Assembly (NCBI GenBank): GCA_026120035.1
Contig: JALRME010000001.1
Location: forward strand, 1,253,909 to 1,317,908
Reading direction: 5' to 3'
DNA: 64,000 bases
DNA from: Coleophoma eucalyptorum
Lineage: Eukaryota; Ascomycota; Leotiomycetes; Helotiales; Dermateaceae
Made by a program: the position numbers and the translations under genes
Part shown: one piece after another, positions 21,725 through 32,133 of the stretch
How the letters are laid out: the number at the start of each line of letters is the position of its first letter
How positions within the stretch are numbered: the first letter of the stretch is position 1
Notes under the pieces: model-generated
Seen by the model: only the letters and a program-made list of their open reading frames with translations
Database searches by the model: none
Told to the model about the DNA's origin: nothing

Positions 21725-23377
21725 ATGGTCATGATATTGAAGTCTCGGCCGTGCATCTCGGCTTCGAGGCCTCGTTTGAATCTACGATGGACGAACTCAG
21801 GACTGCAAGTCCATCCGCTGCTACGCAATATATCCTTTAGCAAAGCCACCCAAAATCCGGTCAGCCAGGGGATGACGACCCATGAATCGGTCTACATCTT
21901 TTCGACTGGTCGTGTTGCTCAATTGATGGCGACTGCACTAGCGTTAGGGGAAAACCCTCCGCCTATAAAATTCCTCACGTATTCTAGCCGTCGCGTACAC
22001 GAGTTTCAAAGAGCAGCCGGCGCTGTTCACATCTTTCATGACGGTCTCTGCCATATCGCAAGGGATTTCGAGATCAAAGTAGTTCCATCCCATAAAAACT
22101 ATCCTAATAGTACTGTGAGAAAGCTGCAGTTCTCACAATGGGCCAATGGAAGCCTAGGTGCAGAGAAGTTGAGCAAATCTTCATCAGCAACAACTAAATT
22201 GGCCGAGCCTAGAATCCAGGATCTCTTCAAAGAAGACATATATTGGCCGACACCTTATTTGAGTTTTAATCCATCGAAGCAGAGCCCACGACGGACTTGG
22301 GGGTTTAACGAGCTAGAATCGAAGCATGTCGGTGTCCAGAGTGGTGATGAGAATACGAGCAAACAGCGCGCCATCCAGGCAACTGATATTCAACGCCCTC
22401 AAAATGAACTGATTCGGCACCTAATAATTGTTGAAGATGACCCGGATTACGTAGTGGAAAGTCTTTTCCATCTAAAAGAGAACCTAGATTGGAGATCAAC
22501 CATTTTAGTCGCCAACCAGTCTTTCGGCATCATGGAACAGCTGTTCAGAATATGGCCTAATGTACGTGACCGCCCGAACTTGGTGACGGCAATCCTAGGG
22601 CACTTAATATATGAGGGGAGCCCTGAAGAAAGTGGCCCGGAAGTACCATCCGAAGGTACCAGTAGCGGGTTCACGTCAATAGCAGTCCCGGATGGAACAA
22701 TGTACATTGGGCCACTAGCCCGCATAGAAGAAGGGGAGTGTGCTGCAGTGCTAGCTCAGCGCCGACAAGATGCTAGCTATCTCGTAAGAAGGATCTTAGG
22801 AGCGCCGTTGCTTAATGCCACTCGAGTAGGCCACTCTAGCATAGTTCGATTGCGGCTACATGGACTAGTTGTTGAATCGGTACTTGGGCCGCTGAGTGTA
22901 CTGTACGAAATTCCGACGTGCGACCTCTTCAAGGGAGAAGGACGACAGGAGAGGGCTAAGATAGCCCATGCGCTGTTGCAAGAAGCATGGGCAGTACTTG
23001 TGCACTTAGAACCGAGCCTCACCATCGACACCTGCACAAAATGGCTAAGGCAAAAGATCGACAGAGGATACAGAGGCTTACCTCACATGGCCAGAAAGTT
23101 CTTCCACTTGAAATCTAGCGGTACGAAGCACAAAAATGAATGGATTATAGCCAAAGGTGAAGGCTATGGGTTAGATTGCCCAGTCCATAAACTTGTTGTT
23201 GAGCGTCTGAAAGAGAAATTTGAGCTTCTTGTGGAAGAAAGCCATCCTCTCAAAGAACAAGAGACAGGGGCGGAAGGGGAAGAAGCAAAGGATAGAGATA
23301 AAATCCAAGAAGTGATTAGCACGGGTGCAGCTGATACAGAAGAACGAGACTTCCAGATGGGCCGTTCGGAAGCGTAG
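21725..23377 (+). CDS. Ketopantoate reductase (PanE/ApbA)-like mitochondrial protein, probably non-catalytic
   Basis: Single exon, 550 residues. The first 35-40 residues are Arg/Ser-rich without acids (KSRPCISASRPRLNLRW), fitting a mitochondrial presequence. The body follows the PanE layout: an N-terminal Rossmann-like part beginning VYIFSTGRVAQLMATALA, a middle helical part, and a C-terminal helical domain with GLVVESVLGPLSVLYEIP and SSGTKHKNEWIIAKGEGYGLDCPVHK. The GxGxxG nucleotide loop is replaced by STGRVA. The usual KLxxNxxINPLT motif carries no matching Lys or Asn, although the late Glu (KNEW) may be kept. This pattern is known for yeast Cbs2, a translational activator of mitochondrial cytochrome b, so a similar role is possible. 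The C-terminus is acidic. Confidence 0.7.
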   Translation: MVMILKSRPCISASRPRLNLRWTNSGLQVHPLLRNISFSKATQNPVSQGMTTHESVYIFSTGRVAQLMATALALGENPPPIKFLTYSSRRVHEFQRAAGAVHIFHDGLCHIARDFEIKVVPSHKNYPNSTVRKLQFSQWANGSLGAEKLSKSSSATTKLAEPRIQDLFKEDIYWPTPYLSFNPSKQSPRRTWGFNELESKHVGVQSGDENTSKQRAIQATDIQRPQNELIRHLIIVEDDPDYVVESLFHLKENLDWRSTILVANQSFGIMEQLFRIWPNVRDRPNLVTAILGHLIYEGSPEESGPEVPSEGTSSGFTSIAVPDGTMYIGPLARIEEGECAAVLAQRRQDASYLVRRILGAPLLNATRVGHSSIVRLRLHGLVVESVLGPLSVLYEIPTCDLFKGEGRQERAKIAHALLQEAWAVLVHLEPSLTIDTCTKWLRQKIDRGYRGLPHMARKFFHLKSSGTKHKNEWIIAKGEGYGLDCPVHKLVVERLKEKFELLVEESHPLKEQETGAEGEEAKDRDKIQEVISTGAADTEERDFQMGRSEA

Positions 23378-23947
23378 GAATTAGGCAATTACGCAAGGAC
23401 AGAAGACAGAAGGCAATGATCTGGCCAATTCCAGCGATTAAAAAATACGAAACGATCAGGCCTATCGTCTGTCTTATAGATGATGAAATGGTTGGGTGAA
23501 GATCATCGAGAAGGGAAGATTTTCGGGAGCATCGTGAACGCTTGACTCGCAGGGCGTGATGTTCGTTAATATAACAAAGATAACGCTGCGGAGACCAGTG
23601 GATACTTTTTCCAGCTAGCATTCCGTTGTGAACAACCTCAGATGACATTCTGTTAGACTCGTATGCCCACTACGGAGCTCAGGGAATGTAACAGCTAGAT
23701 TATAGATTCTCAAACCCGTGTCTGACTTGCGGTCCAACAATCCATTTCAGTCGCCATTGTAAAAGACGTATTCTCTCATATTCTCCTAGAAGACGAGTTT
23801 GGAAGATCTTGAATTATTTCCTGCTGTTCCAAAAACCCTTTCCATGCCAATCTCCAGACGCCGCCTGAAATATTACGCCGTTCCGTGCCCTAAACCCATT
23901 AAACCCGAGGTATCATCTTATCTAGCACGAGGTCGTCCATAATAGTC
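23378..23947. other. Convergent intergenic region
   Basis: Shared 3' region of the PanE-like gene and the WW-domain gene. No supported gene. Confidence 0.5.
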
Positions 23948-24784
23948 TCAATCTCGTAGCCACGCTCTCCGCTTCTCTTCTTTCTTTGCTTTTCTCTTCT
24001 CCTTAAACTGTTTCAGCTCGGTCTTGCTCAACTTCTTTCCACTCCTCTCAGCTTTTAAACTCCTCCCGTCATGACTATTCGCTGCAGCATCGACATCAAA
24101 GAACGCGTTCATCTGTCGTTTGCTTTTGTTTTCATCATTGAAGTTTTCTGGATTCAAATCGGCAGCCTGCCATCGCCCTGTGAAACGATTGAATTGACCA
24201 GTTGCCGTATACTGTGCTGCCGGATCGATACTTGGACCTGGTTGTGCTTCAGCCTCAGCTGGTTGCGCGTACCAAGCTGTCGGATCATAGTCGCCGTGTA
24301 TTGAGGGATCATAGCCACCTGCCGGTCTTGCTGAAGCTGGTTCTTTAGGGGGAGATGCAGAGGTCGGCTCTACGCTTGCTTCTGCAGCTTCAGGCACTCG
24401 AGGATTTGTCCATTGGGTTGCGCCCGTAAATCGGTTATAAAAATAGAATGCCTGTGCCGACTGATCCCATACCGGCGCCCAACCATCATCTTCTTCTACA
24501 GCCGCAGGTGGTGCCTCAGCAGGAAGTGGTGGCAAAGATTCCTCTGGTAATGGTGGTGCATGTTCGGCTTCCTCCTTTTGCCCATGTTCTAGACCTTTAT
24601 CTGTGACCTCAGCTTCACCAGTAGACACTTTCTTGCTGTCAAGATTCGGACCATGATCCTTTGTATCCTCAACTTCGACACCATGATGTCCCTCAGCCCG
24701 TTGCTCGTCCTTGGTTGAAGTTATAACCTCCTCTGGCGAGGCTGAAGACTCTGCTTCTCTGGGTTCAGGCGTCTTAGATGTCAT
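23948..24784 (-). CDS. WW-domain protein with conserved basic C-terminus
   Basis: Single exon, 278 residues from ATG 24784; the frame is open 26 codons further to another ATG at 24862. The N-terminal ~90 residues are acidic and disordered with a proline patch. One WW domain follows at about residues 98-128: GWAPVWDQSAQAFYFYNRFTG, with both signature Trp (the second in ATQWTNP). Then comes a Pro/Ala/Tyr linker with AQYTATGQFNRFTGRWQ. The strongly basic C-terminal helix contains KKLSKTELKQFKEKRKAKKEEKRRAWLRD in two parts. WW proteins of this layout are mostly linked to pre-mRNA splicing or transcription, so a nuclear role is likely but inferred. Confidence 0.82.
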   Translation of the reverse strand: MTSKTPEPREAESSASPEEVITSTKDEQRAEGHHGVEVEDTKDHGPNLDSKKVSTGEAEVTDKGLEHGQKEEAEHAPPLPEESLPPLPAEAPPAAVEEDDGWAPVWDQSAQAFYFYNRFTGATQWTNPRVPEAAEASVEPTSASPPKEPASARPAGGYDPSIHGDYDPTAWYAQPAEAEAQPGPSIDPAAQYTATGQFNRFTGRWQAADLNPENFNDENKSKRQMNAFFDVDAAANSHDGRSLKAERSGKKLSKTELKQFKEKRKAKKEEKRRAWLRD

Positions 24785-25037
24785 GATGTTCTCCGAATGA
24801 ATGCAAAAGAAGCCATACGATACGACAAAAGAAAGGCTGTTCGGGCAATTCGAAAGGTGCAATACTATGCTGACAACATGGTAAAGAAGTAGATCCTGTT
24901 CATAATGACGCGCGAAAGCAACCCGCAGAGCTATTAAAGGCTAGTCCCAGAATGGATTAGCTCATATTTGGGGATTTAACAACCAAGCTGATGTAGACTG
25001 AGTAGACATCCTCATGTCGCTTCCATATAATATTACA

Positions 25038-27014
25038 TTATTTACTGGATTTCAATGCAGCCTGGGCCTTATATACTACATCAACAGCCTTTTCAAGTTC
25101 TTCGGCACCTTCAACTGGTCTGTCCGTTGGCTTCAGAATCAATCCAAGTTCACTCTCAGAACTTCTCACGGCTTTCCTGCCTTCTTCTCTGACTTCGCCT
25201 TCCCAGAATTTCCGTGCTGCCTCCCACTTTGTTTGCATTCTTCTCAAACTCCAAACAATACCAAATGCAGCCACTGCACCTGCTTCGTACAGGCTTGTAG
25301 ATAGTGTTGACACATATATCAATCCCGAAAATGCTGAACTGAGTGCTGATGTACTAAGCGTCTGAAGCACCAACTTTTGTGCCAAGGCTTGCAATGCTGG
25401 TACAGTCTCAGCGAGCAAAAAGCCGCGAGCAATAGGAATCTGTAATGGCCATGGACGCGGAGAAATGGTAATGACAGCAGTATCTTCCGGGCGCTCCAAA
25501 ATATTTTTGAGCTGCGCGTCTGGTGCAACGACCCCAAGTTTCTCTTCAAATTTTTTGGCTTCTTGTTTGAATGCCCAATTTGGATCAGAGGCCTGGCCGA
25601 GAGTCTTATCTTGGATTCCAGATTCAAACAATCGACCTGACACAAAAATGACTTCCTTTTCCGCATCAGTCAAAAACCTCCGTCCAAGAATATCTGATGC
25701 AATCATTGAAACATCATCTACTCGCCAGAAGAGCTTCCACCATCCGAGTTTTCGCCACCTACGTCCTGCAAATGCAATATCCAATTCATCCCGTAGCTCG
25801 GTATGTGCCCTCTCAGCCCAGTTCGCAAGCGCCGCTTTCAATGCATTTAGGTCGTCTGAGGTGATTTTTTCAGCTAGAGCCGTACTTAAACGTTGGCTCT
25901 TCTCATTCTCGATCTGCAAGATGGTGTTCTCCAGTAAAGAGGTAATAAGCCTTCGCAATGAATCTTTGGTTGCGCCATCCACGGGGGCTGATCCCAATTT
26001 GACCCACTCGATGATTTCAGGCATGCGACTTGAGAACCAATCCTGCTCATACTTGAGAGCGTTGCCTACACTTTGTCGAAATAGATTCAATGCGGCGTTA
26101 CCTAGAGATATGTCGATGCTCTTGAATGGTAAAGGACTGGAGGCATCCTGACTTTGGATCTCTAAGTCCATTGTAGCCCATGTAATGTCTGGGTCATTGG
26201 CGTCCATAATGACAGGTAATGACAAAATCCGCGAAGCTCCAAGAATGCCGTCTCCCACTATGAGTGCCTTGTGTACGGGGGTAGTTACAGGTGTATATCT
26301 TCCCGTGCTCGACGTTGGTATTTCCATAGTTGGTACTAGAACTGCGTCTTTCAAGTCTGCTTCCGTGGCACCGGACGCGATTGAAGGAGGATCCATCTCT
26401 AGAACCAGAAGCTCTAGTCGATGTCCGTTCAGCATTGGTGATTTGATGTTCAACTGTTGAACCAGTCTACTCCCCTGCTCATCTGCACTTTCCGGGCCAA
26501 TCTTCAATAGCACTGGTCTGCCATCCTCCCCTTCGTCAACAAGTGTACGTTCCCATTCTTCCTCGCCATTCAATGGATCAGCTGCAACCAGTCTTAAAAG
26601 CTCCTTCGCCTTCCGTAGAGACTTTCCTCCATCTGGGATTGCTAGTATAGCTACTCGAATCGTTTCTTCGCCCATCGGCTGCTCCAACCCGCGTAACGCA
26701 AGTTGTAGCCTCGAGATGTTGACATAGCTTCCGGCATGCTTCTGGACGTCCAACAATGCATCACGGAGCTCAACTCGAGCTTCTTCGGGGTTTGTGGAAC
26801 GAGTCTCGCTGTCTTCTGCTGCAATTGCTATATCTGAAGCATAGCGACTCTGGTATGATGCGGGCGATGGTGGTAGGCGGGGACGGCGATACCTTGGTCG
26901 AGTTTGAGTTGGGGATACAGAGCAGAAAGCGCAGATTTGGTGGCATCTGGGAACAGAGGAAGGTTTCGAAATGACTGCAAGCCCAACAGGCAACCGGGAT
27001 ATTCGAGGAGGCAT
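25038..27014 (-). CDS. Mitochondrial protein, Mmc1-like
   Basis: Single exon, 658 residues. The N-terminus is basic and Ser/Pro-rich with an R-x-Y-A-S motif (YQSRYASD), a plausible matrix-targeting and cleavage region. The body is mostly helical with segments such as AGSYVNISRLQLALRGLEQ and RWRKLGWWKLFWRVDDVS. Near the C-terminus two hydrophobic stretches (ALSSAFSGLIYVSTLS and EAGAVAAFGIVWSLRRM) precede an amphipathic helix; the pair may be membrane hairpin segments. It resembles the fungal mitochondrial family named Mmc1, thought to be related in fold to dynamin-like proteins and to work in cristae organisation. That family call rests on my recollection of the C-terminal pattern and is moderate. 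Confidence 0.68.
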   Translation of the reverse strand: MPPRISRLPVGLAVISKPSSVPRCHQICAFCSVSPTQTRPRYRRPRLPPSPASYQSRYASDIAIAAEDSETRSTNPEEARVELRDALLDVQKHAGSYVNISRLQLALRGLEQPMGEETIRVAILAIPDGGKSLRKAKELLRLVAADPLNGEEEWERTLVDEGEDGRPVLLKIGPESADEQGSRLVQQLNIKSPMLNGHRLELLVLEMDPPSIASGATEADLKDAVLVPTMEIPTSSTGRYTPVTTPVHKALIVGDGILGASRILSLPVIMDANDPDITWATMDLEIQSQDASSPLPFKSIDISLGNAALNLFRQSVGNALKYEQDWFSSRMPEIIEWVKLGSAPVDGATKDSLRRLITSLLENTILQIENEKSQRLSTALAEKITSDDLNALKAALANWAERAHTELRDELDIAFAGRRWRKLGWWKLFWRVDDVSMIASDILGRRFLTDAEKEVIFVSGRLFESGIQDKTLGQASDPNWAFKQEAKKFEEKLGVVAPDAQLKNILERPEDTAVITISPRPWPLQIPIARGFLLAETVPALQALAQKLVLQTLSTSALSSAFSGLIYVSTLSTSLYEAGAVAAFGIVWSLRRMQTKWEAARKFWEGEVREEGRKAVRSSESELGLILKPTDRPVEGAEELEKAVDVVYKAQAALKSSK

Positions 27015-27203
27015 GTTGCTGTCCTAGAGAGTGATTCTTGCAAGCTTGTCAAGCTTTAAGGTAATTGATTGTTGATGCCTCAATATCAAGGCACAGTTAT
27101 TCAGTTACTGCCAGTAATGCAATACAAGCTAAAATCACTGCCCAACTCGAACATTGAACTTTGACTATGTGATTATTGAATTTAATACTTACTTACCCTC
27201 GTT

Positions 27204-27810
27204 TTATTTGCTAAGACCGAGCCCGCCAAATGCCCTATCAAGCTCGTCACCCTCACCATTTGGAAGTGCGACTGGAGTTTTCTGCAAGCCAGATGCATCA
27301 GCACTTGATACATCGACATCCATCAGATTTCCAGCCTGGTTTGCAGTAGATCCAATAGCTTGTGATCCGGCCTTCTCAGGCTCCAAGATCCTGGCCTCAC
27401 TGTCAAGCCAACCTGGCGCAATTTTCCTCTTCTCCGCTAGCTCCCTTGCACTAATGGCTTCTTCCCATGCCTTCAGGTCCCTCTCTGCATCATCCTGGAC
27501 TTTCTGTATATAGGCCTGTAATGCTTTGCATGATGCAATTATATCATCTGGATGCGCCGAATGTCCTGACGACGACACCACATATGGAACCTTCTCCTCT
27601 CCAGGCGCTGGGGTACCAATGGATGATTGTGGGAGGGTTGAAGGGATATTCTTATACGTATATGGCAGAGTGGTTGCAGTAGGGAGGGAAACAAATGGCG
27701 AAACAGTCAACGGTACTTGAGCAAGAAGAGGATGTGTTCCTTGGAGAATGGTCAGTTATTTGGTACACAGATGGAGAACTGGGAAAGAGAAACCCACGAT
27801 TATCGTGCAT
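27204..27810 (-). CDS. Small acidic coiled-coil protein, unrecognised family
   Basis: Two exons are proposed: a 13-nt first exon (27810-27798, MHDN plus one base) and 27739-27204, giving 182 residues. The junction reads MHDNRTHPLLAQVPLTV. The intron has an ACTGAC branch point but a less common GTGGGT donor, so the start is not certain. Residues about 60-110 form a predicted helix (IIASCKALQAYIQKVQDDAER) followed by KIAPGWLDSEARILEPE and an acidic tail ending GGLGLSK. The pattern is that of a small structural subunit of a complex. I do not recognise it. It is divergent from the calcineurin gene, about 700 bp apart. Confidence 0.65.
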
Positions 27811-28514
27811 GATTCCGTATTTTGAGCGATAGAGAATGTATGTAAGGAAGCCTGAATGACGTTGAGGTCGCAGAAACTACTTGCGTTGAGGTGAGGCTGT
27901 GCTTGGTTATGGTGGTTGCTGCAGCATAAGTTCATGTACTAGGCAGGTACCTGTGGCTCGTCGAAAGATGGCATCCGGTAGATCTGTGGCTTGTAAGACG
28001 TCTTCAATATCCTATTGTGTAGAGATAACATCGAGGGTCTCGACTTGACATTAGAAATTCCTCAACTGGTCGCGTTTTCGTATACTGCCATCACTCCCCT
28101 CAGCTCTCACTCTGCTAGCGCCACCTCAGCTCCACGCCGCCTTTGCTCGTCTTAACTCCTATCCAGTCAATCACAGGCAACTCAAATCCAAAGCCCAATA
28201 TCGCCCAGATACACACCTTCAGCCTTACACACGACACCGAGCGAAGTCTCTGCTCCACAGACATCACAAACATCTCGCCATTCACTTGCGACAACGTCTA
28301 CGGCCTCAGCAAACCTTACTGGAATTTCTATTCCTCTACGTCAACGGCGCGTTGTGTGCCTTTCCGCAAAAGCTCGCCCCTCTTAGCTACCGAGGAGGAC
28401 CCTTGACATTCACCTCGTAATACACCAGAGCTTCGTTCATTACAACACACGATCCAACGAAAACCTGAGCATTTGCAAGTATCAATACCATCTCCACTTC
28501 TTTCACATCTGATC
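27811..28514. promoter_or_regulatory. Divergent promoter region upstream of calcineurin A
   Basis: Holds the upstream regions of the small coiled-coil gene (-) and calcineurin A (+). It is rich in C/T and short A-poor tracts towards the calcineurin start, as in many filamentous-fungus 5' UTRs. No TATA box is obvious. Confidence 0.45.
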
Positions 28515-30376
28515 ATGGACGGCGAGGCGCCGACGACGCCCACGGCGGTACCAGGGGTTGAGAAGGCCTATGTCGACAATGCCTTGCGAGCCATTTCTGA
28601 CAAGAAGCCCGTCCCTGAGATCGATTTTACCCTGCATACTATGGAAGATGGTAGTCAAGTGAGCACCCAAGAGAGGGTTTGCAAAGGTATGAGGCTCACT
28701 GCCCAAACCCCCCATTAAGAGACGATGCGCTGATCATATTATTTCTTAGATGTGCAAGCACCGGCAATGCATCCACCAACTGATGCCCAATTCTTCTCTC
28801 CACAAGACCCATCGAAGCCAAATCTGCAATTCTTGAAGCAACACTTCTATCGTGAAGGACGCTTGACCGAGGAGCAGGCACTGTTCATTATTGAGGAAGG
28901 TACCAAAGTTCTGAAGCAAGAGCCTAACTTGCTGGAAATGGATGCACCAATCACAGTCTGTGGTGACGTCCACGGGCAGTATTACGACTTGATGAAGCTC
29001 TTCGAGGTTGGTGGTGATCCATCAGAGACTCGATATCTATTCTTGGGTGACTATGTGGACCGAGGATACTTCAGCATTGAATGCGTATTATATCTTTGGT
29101 CTTTAAAGATCTGGTATCCCAACACACTGTGGCTTCTGCGAGGCAACCATGAGTGCAGGCATTTGACTGATTATTTCACGTTCAAGCTTGAGTGCAAGCA
29201 CAAATATTCGGAGAAGATTTACGATGCATGTATGGATTCTTTCTGCGCTTTACCACTGGCCGCAGTCATGAACAAGCAGTTCTTGTGTATACACGGTGGG
29301 CTGAGCCCAGAGTTACATACTTTGGATGATCTCAAGAGCGTAAGCTATATCTAGCATGTGATCATGGTCGAAATTGCTGACATCATGGAGATTGATCGAT
29401 TTAGAGAACCACCAACCCATGGACTCATGTGCGATATCCTGTGGGCTGATCCACTGGAGGAGTTTGGACAAGAGAAGACATCCGAATTCTTTGTGCACAA
29501 CCATGTTAGAGGGTGTTCCTACTTCTTCTCGTATCCCGCGGCATGCAACTTCCTGGAGAAGAACAACTTGTTGTCTATTATTCGAGCCCACGAGGCGCAA
29601 GACGCAGGGTATCGAATGTACCGCAAGACTCGCACGACGGGTTTCCCTAGCGTAATGACCATTTTCTCCGCACCCAACTACCTCGATGTTTACAATAACA
29701 AAGCTGCCGTATTGAAGTACGAAAATAATGTCATGAACATTAGGCAGTTCAACTGCACTCCTCATCCATACTGGTTGCCAAACTTCATGGATGTTTTCAC
29801 CTGGTCTCTTCCATTCGTTGGCGAAAAGATCACTGATATGCTGATCGCCATTCTGTCCACGTGCTCAGATGACGAGTTGAAGGAGGACGGAACACCTTCC
29901 ACAGTATCTCCACCACTCACTTCTCCTCCAGGTAGTGCCGCCTTGAACATGGACCCAGAGTCTATTGAGTTCAAGAGAAGAGCAATCAAGAACAAGATCC
30001 TTGCCATAGGTCGCCTTTCTCGTGTTTTCCAGGTTCTGAGAGAGGAGTCCGAGAGAGTTACAGAGTTGAAGACTGCTTCAGGAGGAAGACTACCCCAAGG
30101 AACTCTCATGCTTGGAGCCGAGGGCATCAAGAATGCCATTAGTAGTTTCGAGGACGCACGAAAGGTTGACCTGCAGAATGAAAGACTGCCACCCAGTCAC
30201 GAAGAGGTTGCAAGACAGAATGAAGAGGGAAGGACAGCAGCGCTGGCACGAGCCAGCAGAGAAGCTGATAATGATAAGGGCTTGCAAGCTTTATCGAGAA
30301 GATTGAGCACGTAAGTAACAGACCGAGAGCAATCTGTAGATTTCTGCTAACAATTTCCAGTGATCGTAAGAAATAA
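28515..30376 (+). CDS. Calcineurin catalytic subunit A (Ca2+/calmodulin-dependent protein phosphatase 2B)
   Basis: Ser/Thr phosphatase that dephosphorylates Crz1-type factors in Ca2+ signalling. Exons 28515-28686, 28750-29339, 29391-30310 and a 16-nt last exon 30361-30376 give 565 residues. Phosphoesterase motifs are intact: [39 protein letters not shown] and [15 protein letters not shown]. After the catalytic core come the calcineurin-B-binding helix ([21 protein letters not shown]), a calmodulin-binding segment ([20 protein letters not shown]) and an autoinhibitory segment ([18 protein letters not shown]). If the last intron is not spliced the protein stops at LSRRLST; if spliced it ends LSTDRKK. 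Neighbour: the divergent small coiled-coil gene. Confidence 0.96.
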
Positions 30377-30621
30377 AGGATTCCTGGAACATGAAGGATA
30401 GATATTTTAGGTCGTGGAGGCCATGTCTTGGGCAGGGAAATACCAGCCATTATCCGAGCTTAATGAGTACAAACGAAGCTCTTTACTATCTGATCACCTA
30501 AAGTCTGTTATTCTTGTACCCAGTGTATCTTATTATACGAGCACACATGTGCTGTTCACATGAACCCAAACGCCATCATAAATCGTCAGACGCTATATGT
30601 ACCTTCCCGCACAATCAGAGA

Positions 30622-31955
30622 TCACTTTTCCTCCTCGGTTCCAACACCTTTCTTCTTCTCGTCACCTTTCCTCTTTCCCTCTTCCTCCTTCTCCTTCTCC
30701 ACTTCTCCTTTCCTTAATATCAACTCCCTCAACCATTGGTTCTCCTTCTCCAATTGCTTGATCCTCTCCTCCATCTTCTGAAGCTGTTCCCTCTTTTCCT
30801 TTGCGCTCTGCTCTAGGCTCGCTTCTCTCTGTTTCTTCTTCGCGCGGAATCTCGCCGAGGCGGCGGTGTTGCGCAGCCGTTTTAGCTCAGCTTCTTGGGC
30901 AGTATACGAGCCGTCGTAGGGTGGTGTTGTGGATGAGAAGCCTGGGGTAGGTGGCTGTGCCTGTAATGGGTTGGCACCGGGGAAGGGTGATGTATATGGG
31001 GCGGCACCGAATGGGTATGAGTGTGATGGCGGAGGTGCATAATGTTGATATGAGTTGTGCTCCTCGGTCGTGGAGCTAGATGATGATGAAGGGGCGTAGT
31101 AGTTCATGTGATGTGGTGGATATTGATGTTGCTCCATGGTGAAGGGTGAAGGTGCACTATAGGGTGATGGCGTGCTATATGGTGAGGTTGCGGCAGTGTT
31201 ATATGGTGATGCGGTGCTCTCTGAGGGTACGGGAGCAGATGAGGTGAATTGCTCGGTTCCTTCGAGCGAGGTAAACTCTGCTAATGAGAGGGACAGATGA
31301 TCAGTAAAGGTGGTGCGTGGAACCATTGATAGACGAGGATGCCTATGCAGAGACGTCGGTTGAGAGGGGGAGAGAAACTTGATGTTCCTCGTTAAACTTT
31401 CGGGACAAGCGTGAAGATATACAAGCGCCGGGACAGGGCTGAGTAGGACAGAGACTTCCGACTCCCGAAACAAGAAAGGGCCTTTACTAGCCGACCCCTT
31501 GTCTCCCCGACGGCGTGTTCTCCTCGTGTCGCACAGTATAGAAGGACGATGATACCCGTCACGTGGGATGGTGAAATCTACGTGCAGATGAAGTGATAGA
31601 CCCTCTGTCTAGCTTCCCCGGACAGGCACTGACTTATACTTATAAGGAGGGATCGGAGATGGAGGAGGGGGGGCACGGCCGCCACACGACTTGCATGGCC
31701 TTCCTACACCCGGTGCATTTCCAATCACGACATAACGGTACTGAGATGAGATAACTCACTTGGTGGGGTTTTTAGTTGCAGCTTGCCTTCGTGCAACCAC
31801 CACTCGTGATATGCCGACGGCGAGGTTGAGATGCCGCTGATGTCCTGGTCATTCAGATCCGAGTCTGATGTCGCAACTACGGGGCTGTAGGGACTGCTGT
31901 AAGGAGCAGGTGCTGGCTGTGCCAAGGCGTCGAGTTGGGCGAACATGAGGTCCAT
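30622..31955 (-). CDS. bZIP transcription factor with Cys-3/MetR-type basic region
   Basis: Two exons are proposed, 31955-31760 and 31280-30622, about 284 residues. The intron is unusually long (about 480 bp), and its acceptor is ambiguous by one codon (31280 or 31277). The first exon encodes an activation-like N-terminus starting MDLMFAQLDALAQPAPAPYS. The second has SPY-rich tandem repeats (SPYNTAATSPYSTPSPYS) and His/Tyr/Pro tracts. The basic region is KRLRNTAASARFRAKKKQRE, followed by a short zipper ending in KENQWLREL, then a charged Lys/Glu tail. NTAASARFRxKKKQRE is the signature of Neurospora CYS-3 and Aspergillus MetR, activators of sulfur acquisition; other bZIPs share parts of it. 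Nuclear. Confidence 0.82.
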
Positions 31956-32133
31956 GATCAGGTACAGGCAAGAAAATGATCGTGGGGGGCCCGACTGCGT
32001 CGCTTCGCAGGAATTTGGGTTTTTGGGGGATTTGTTTTATTTGATGGCTTCTTTGCGAAGACCAAGGGATATATGGACAGCTTCTGGGCACGGGGCAGAC
32101 GAGTTCCTTTCCTGGTAGTGAGATGTCTCTCAT
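31849..32133 (-). other. Overlapping upstream ORF of the bZIP gene
   Basis: An ATG-initiated 94-codon frame starts 178 bases before the bZIP start codon and runs out of frame through it. The ATG context (T at -3) is weak. It would matter only if the transcript begins upstream of 32133. The encoded peptide does not resemble a protein. Confidence 0.35.
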
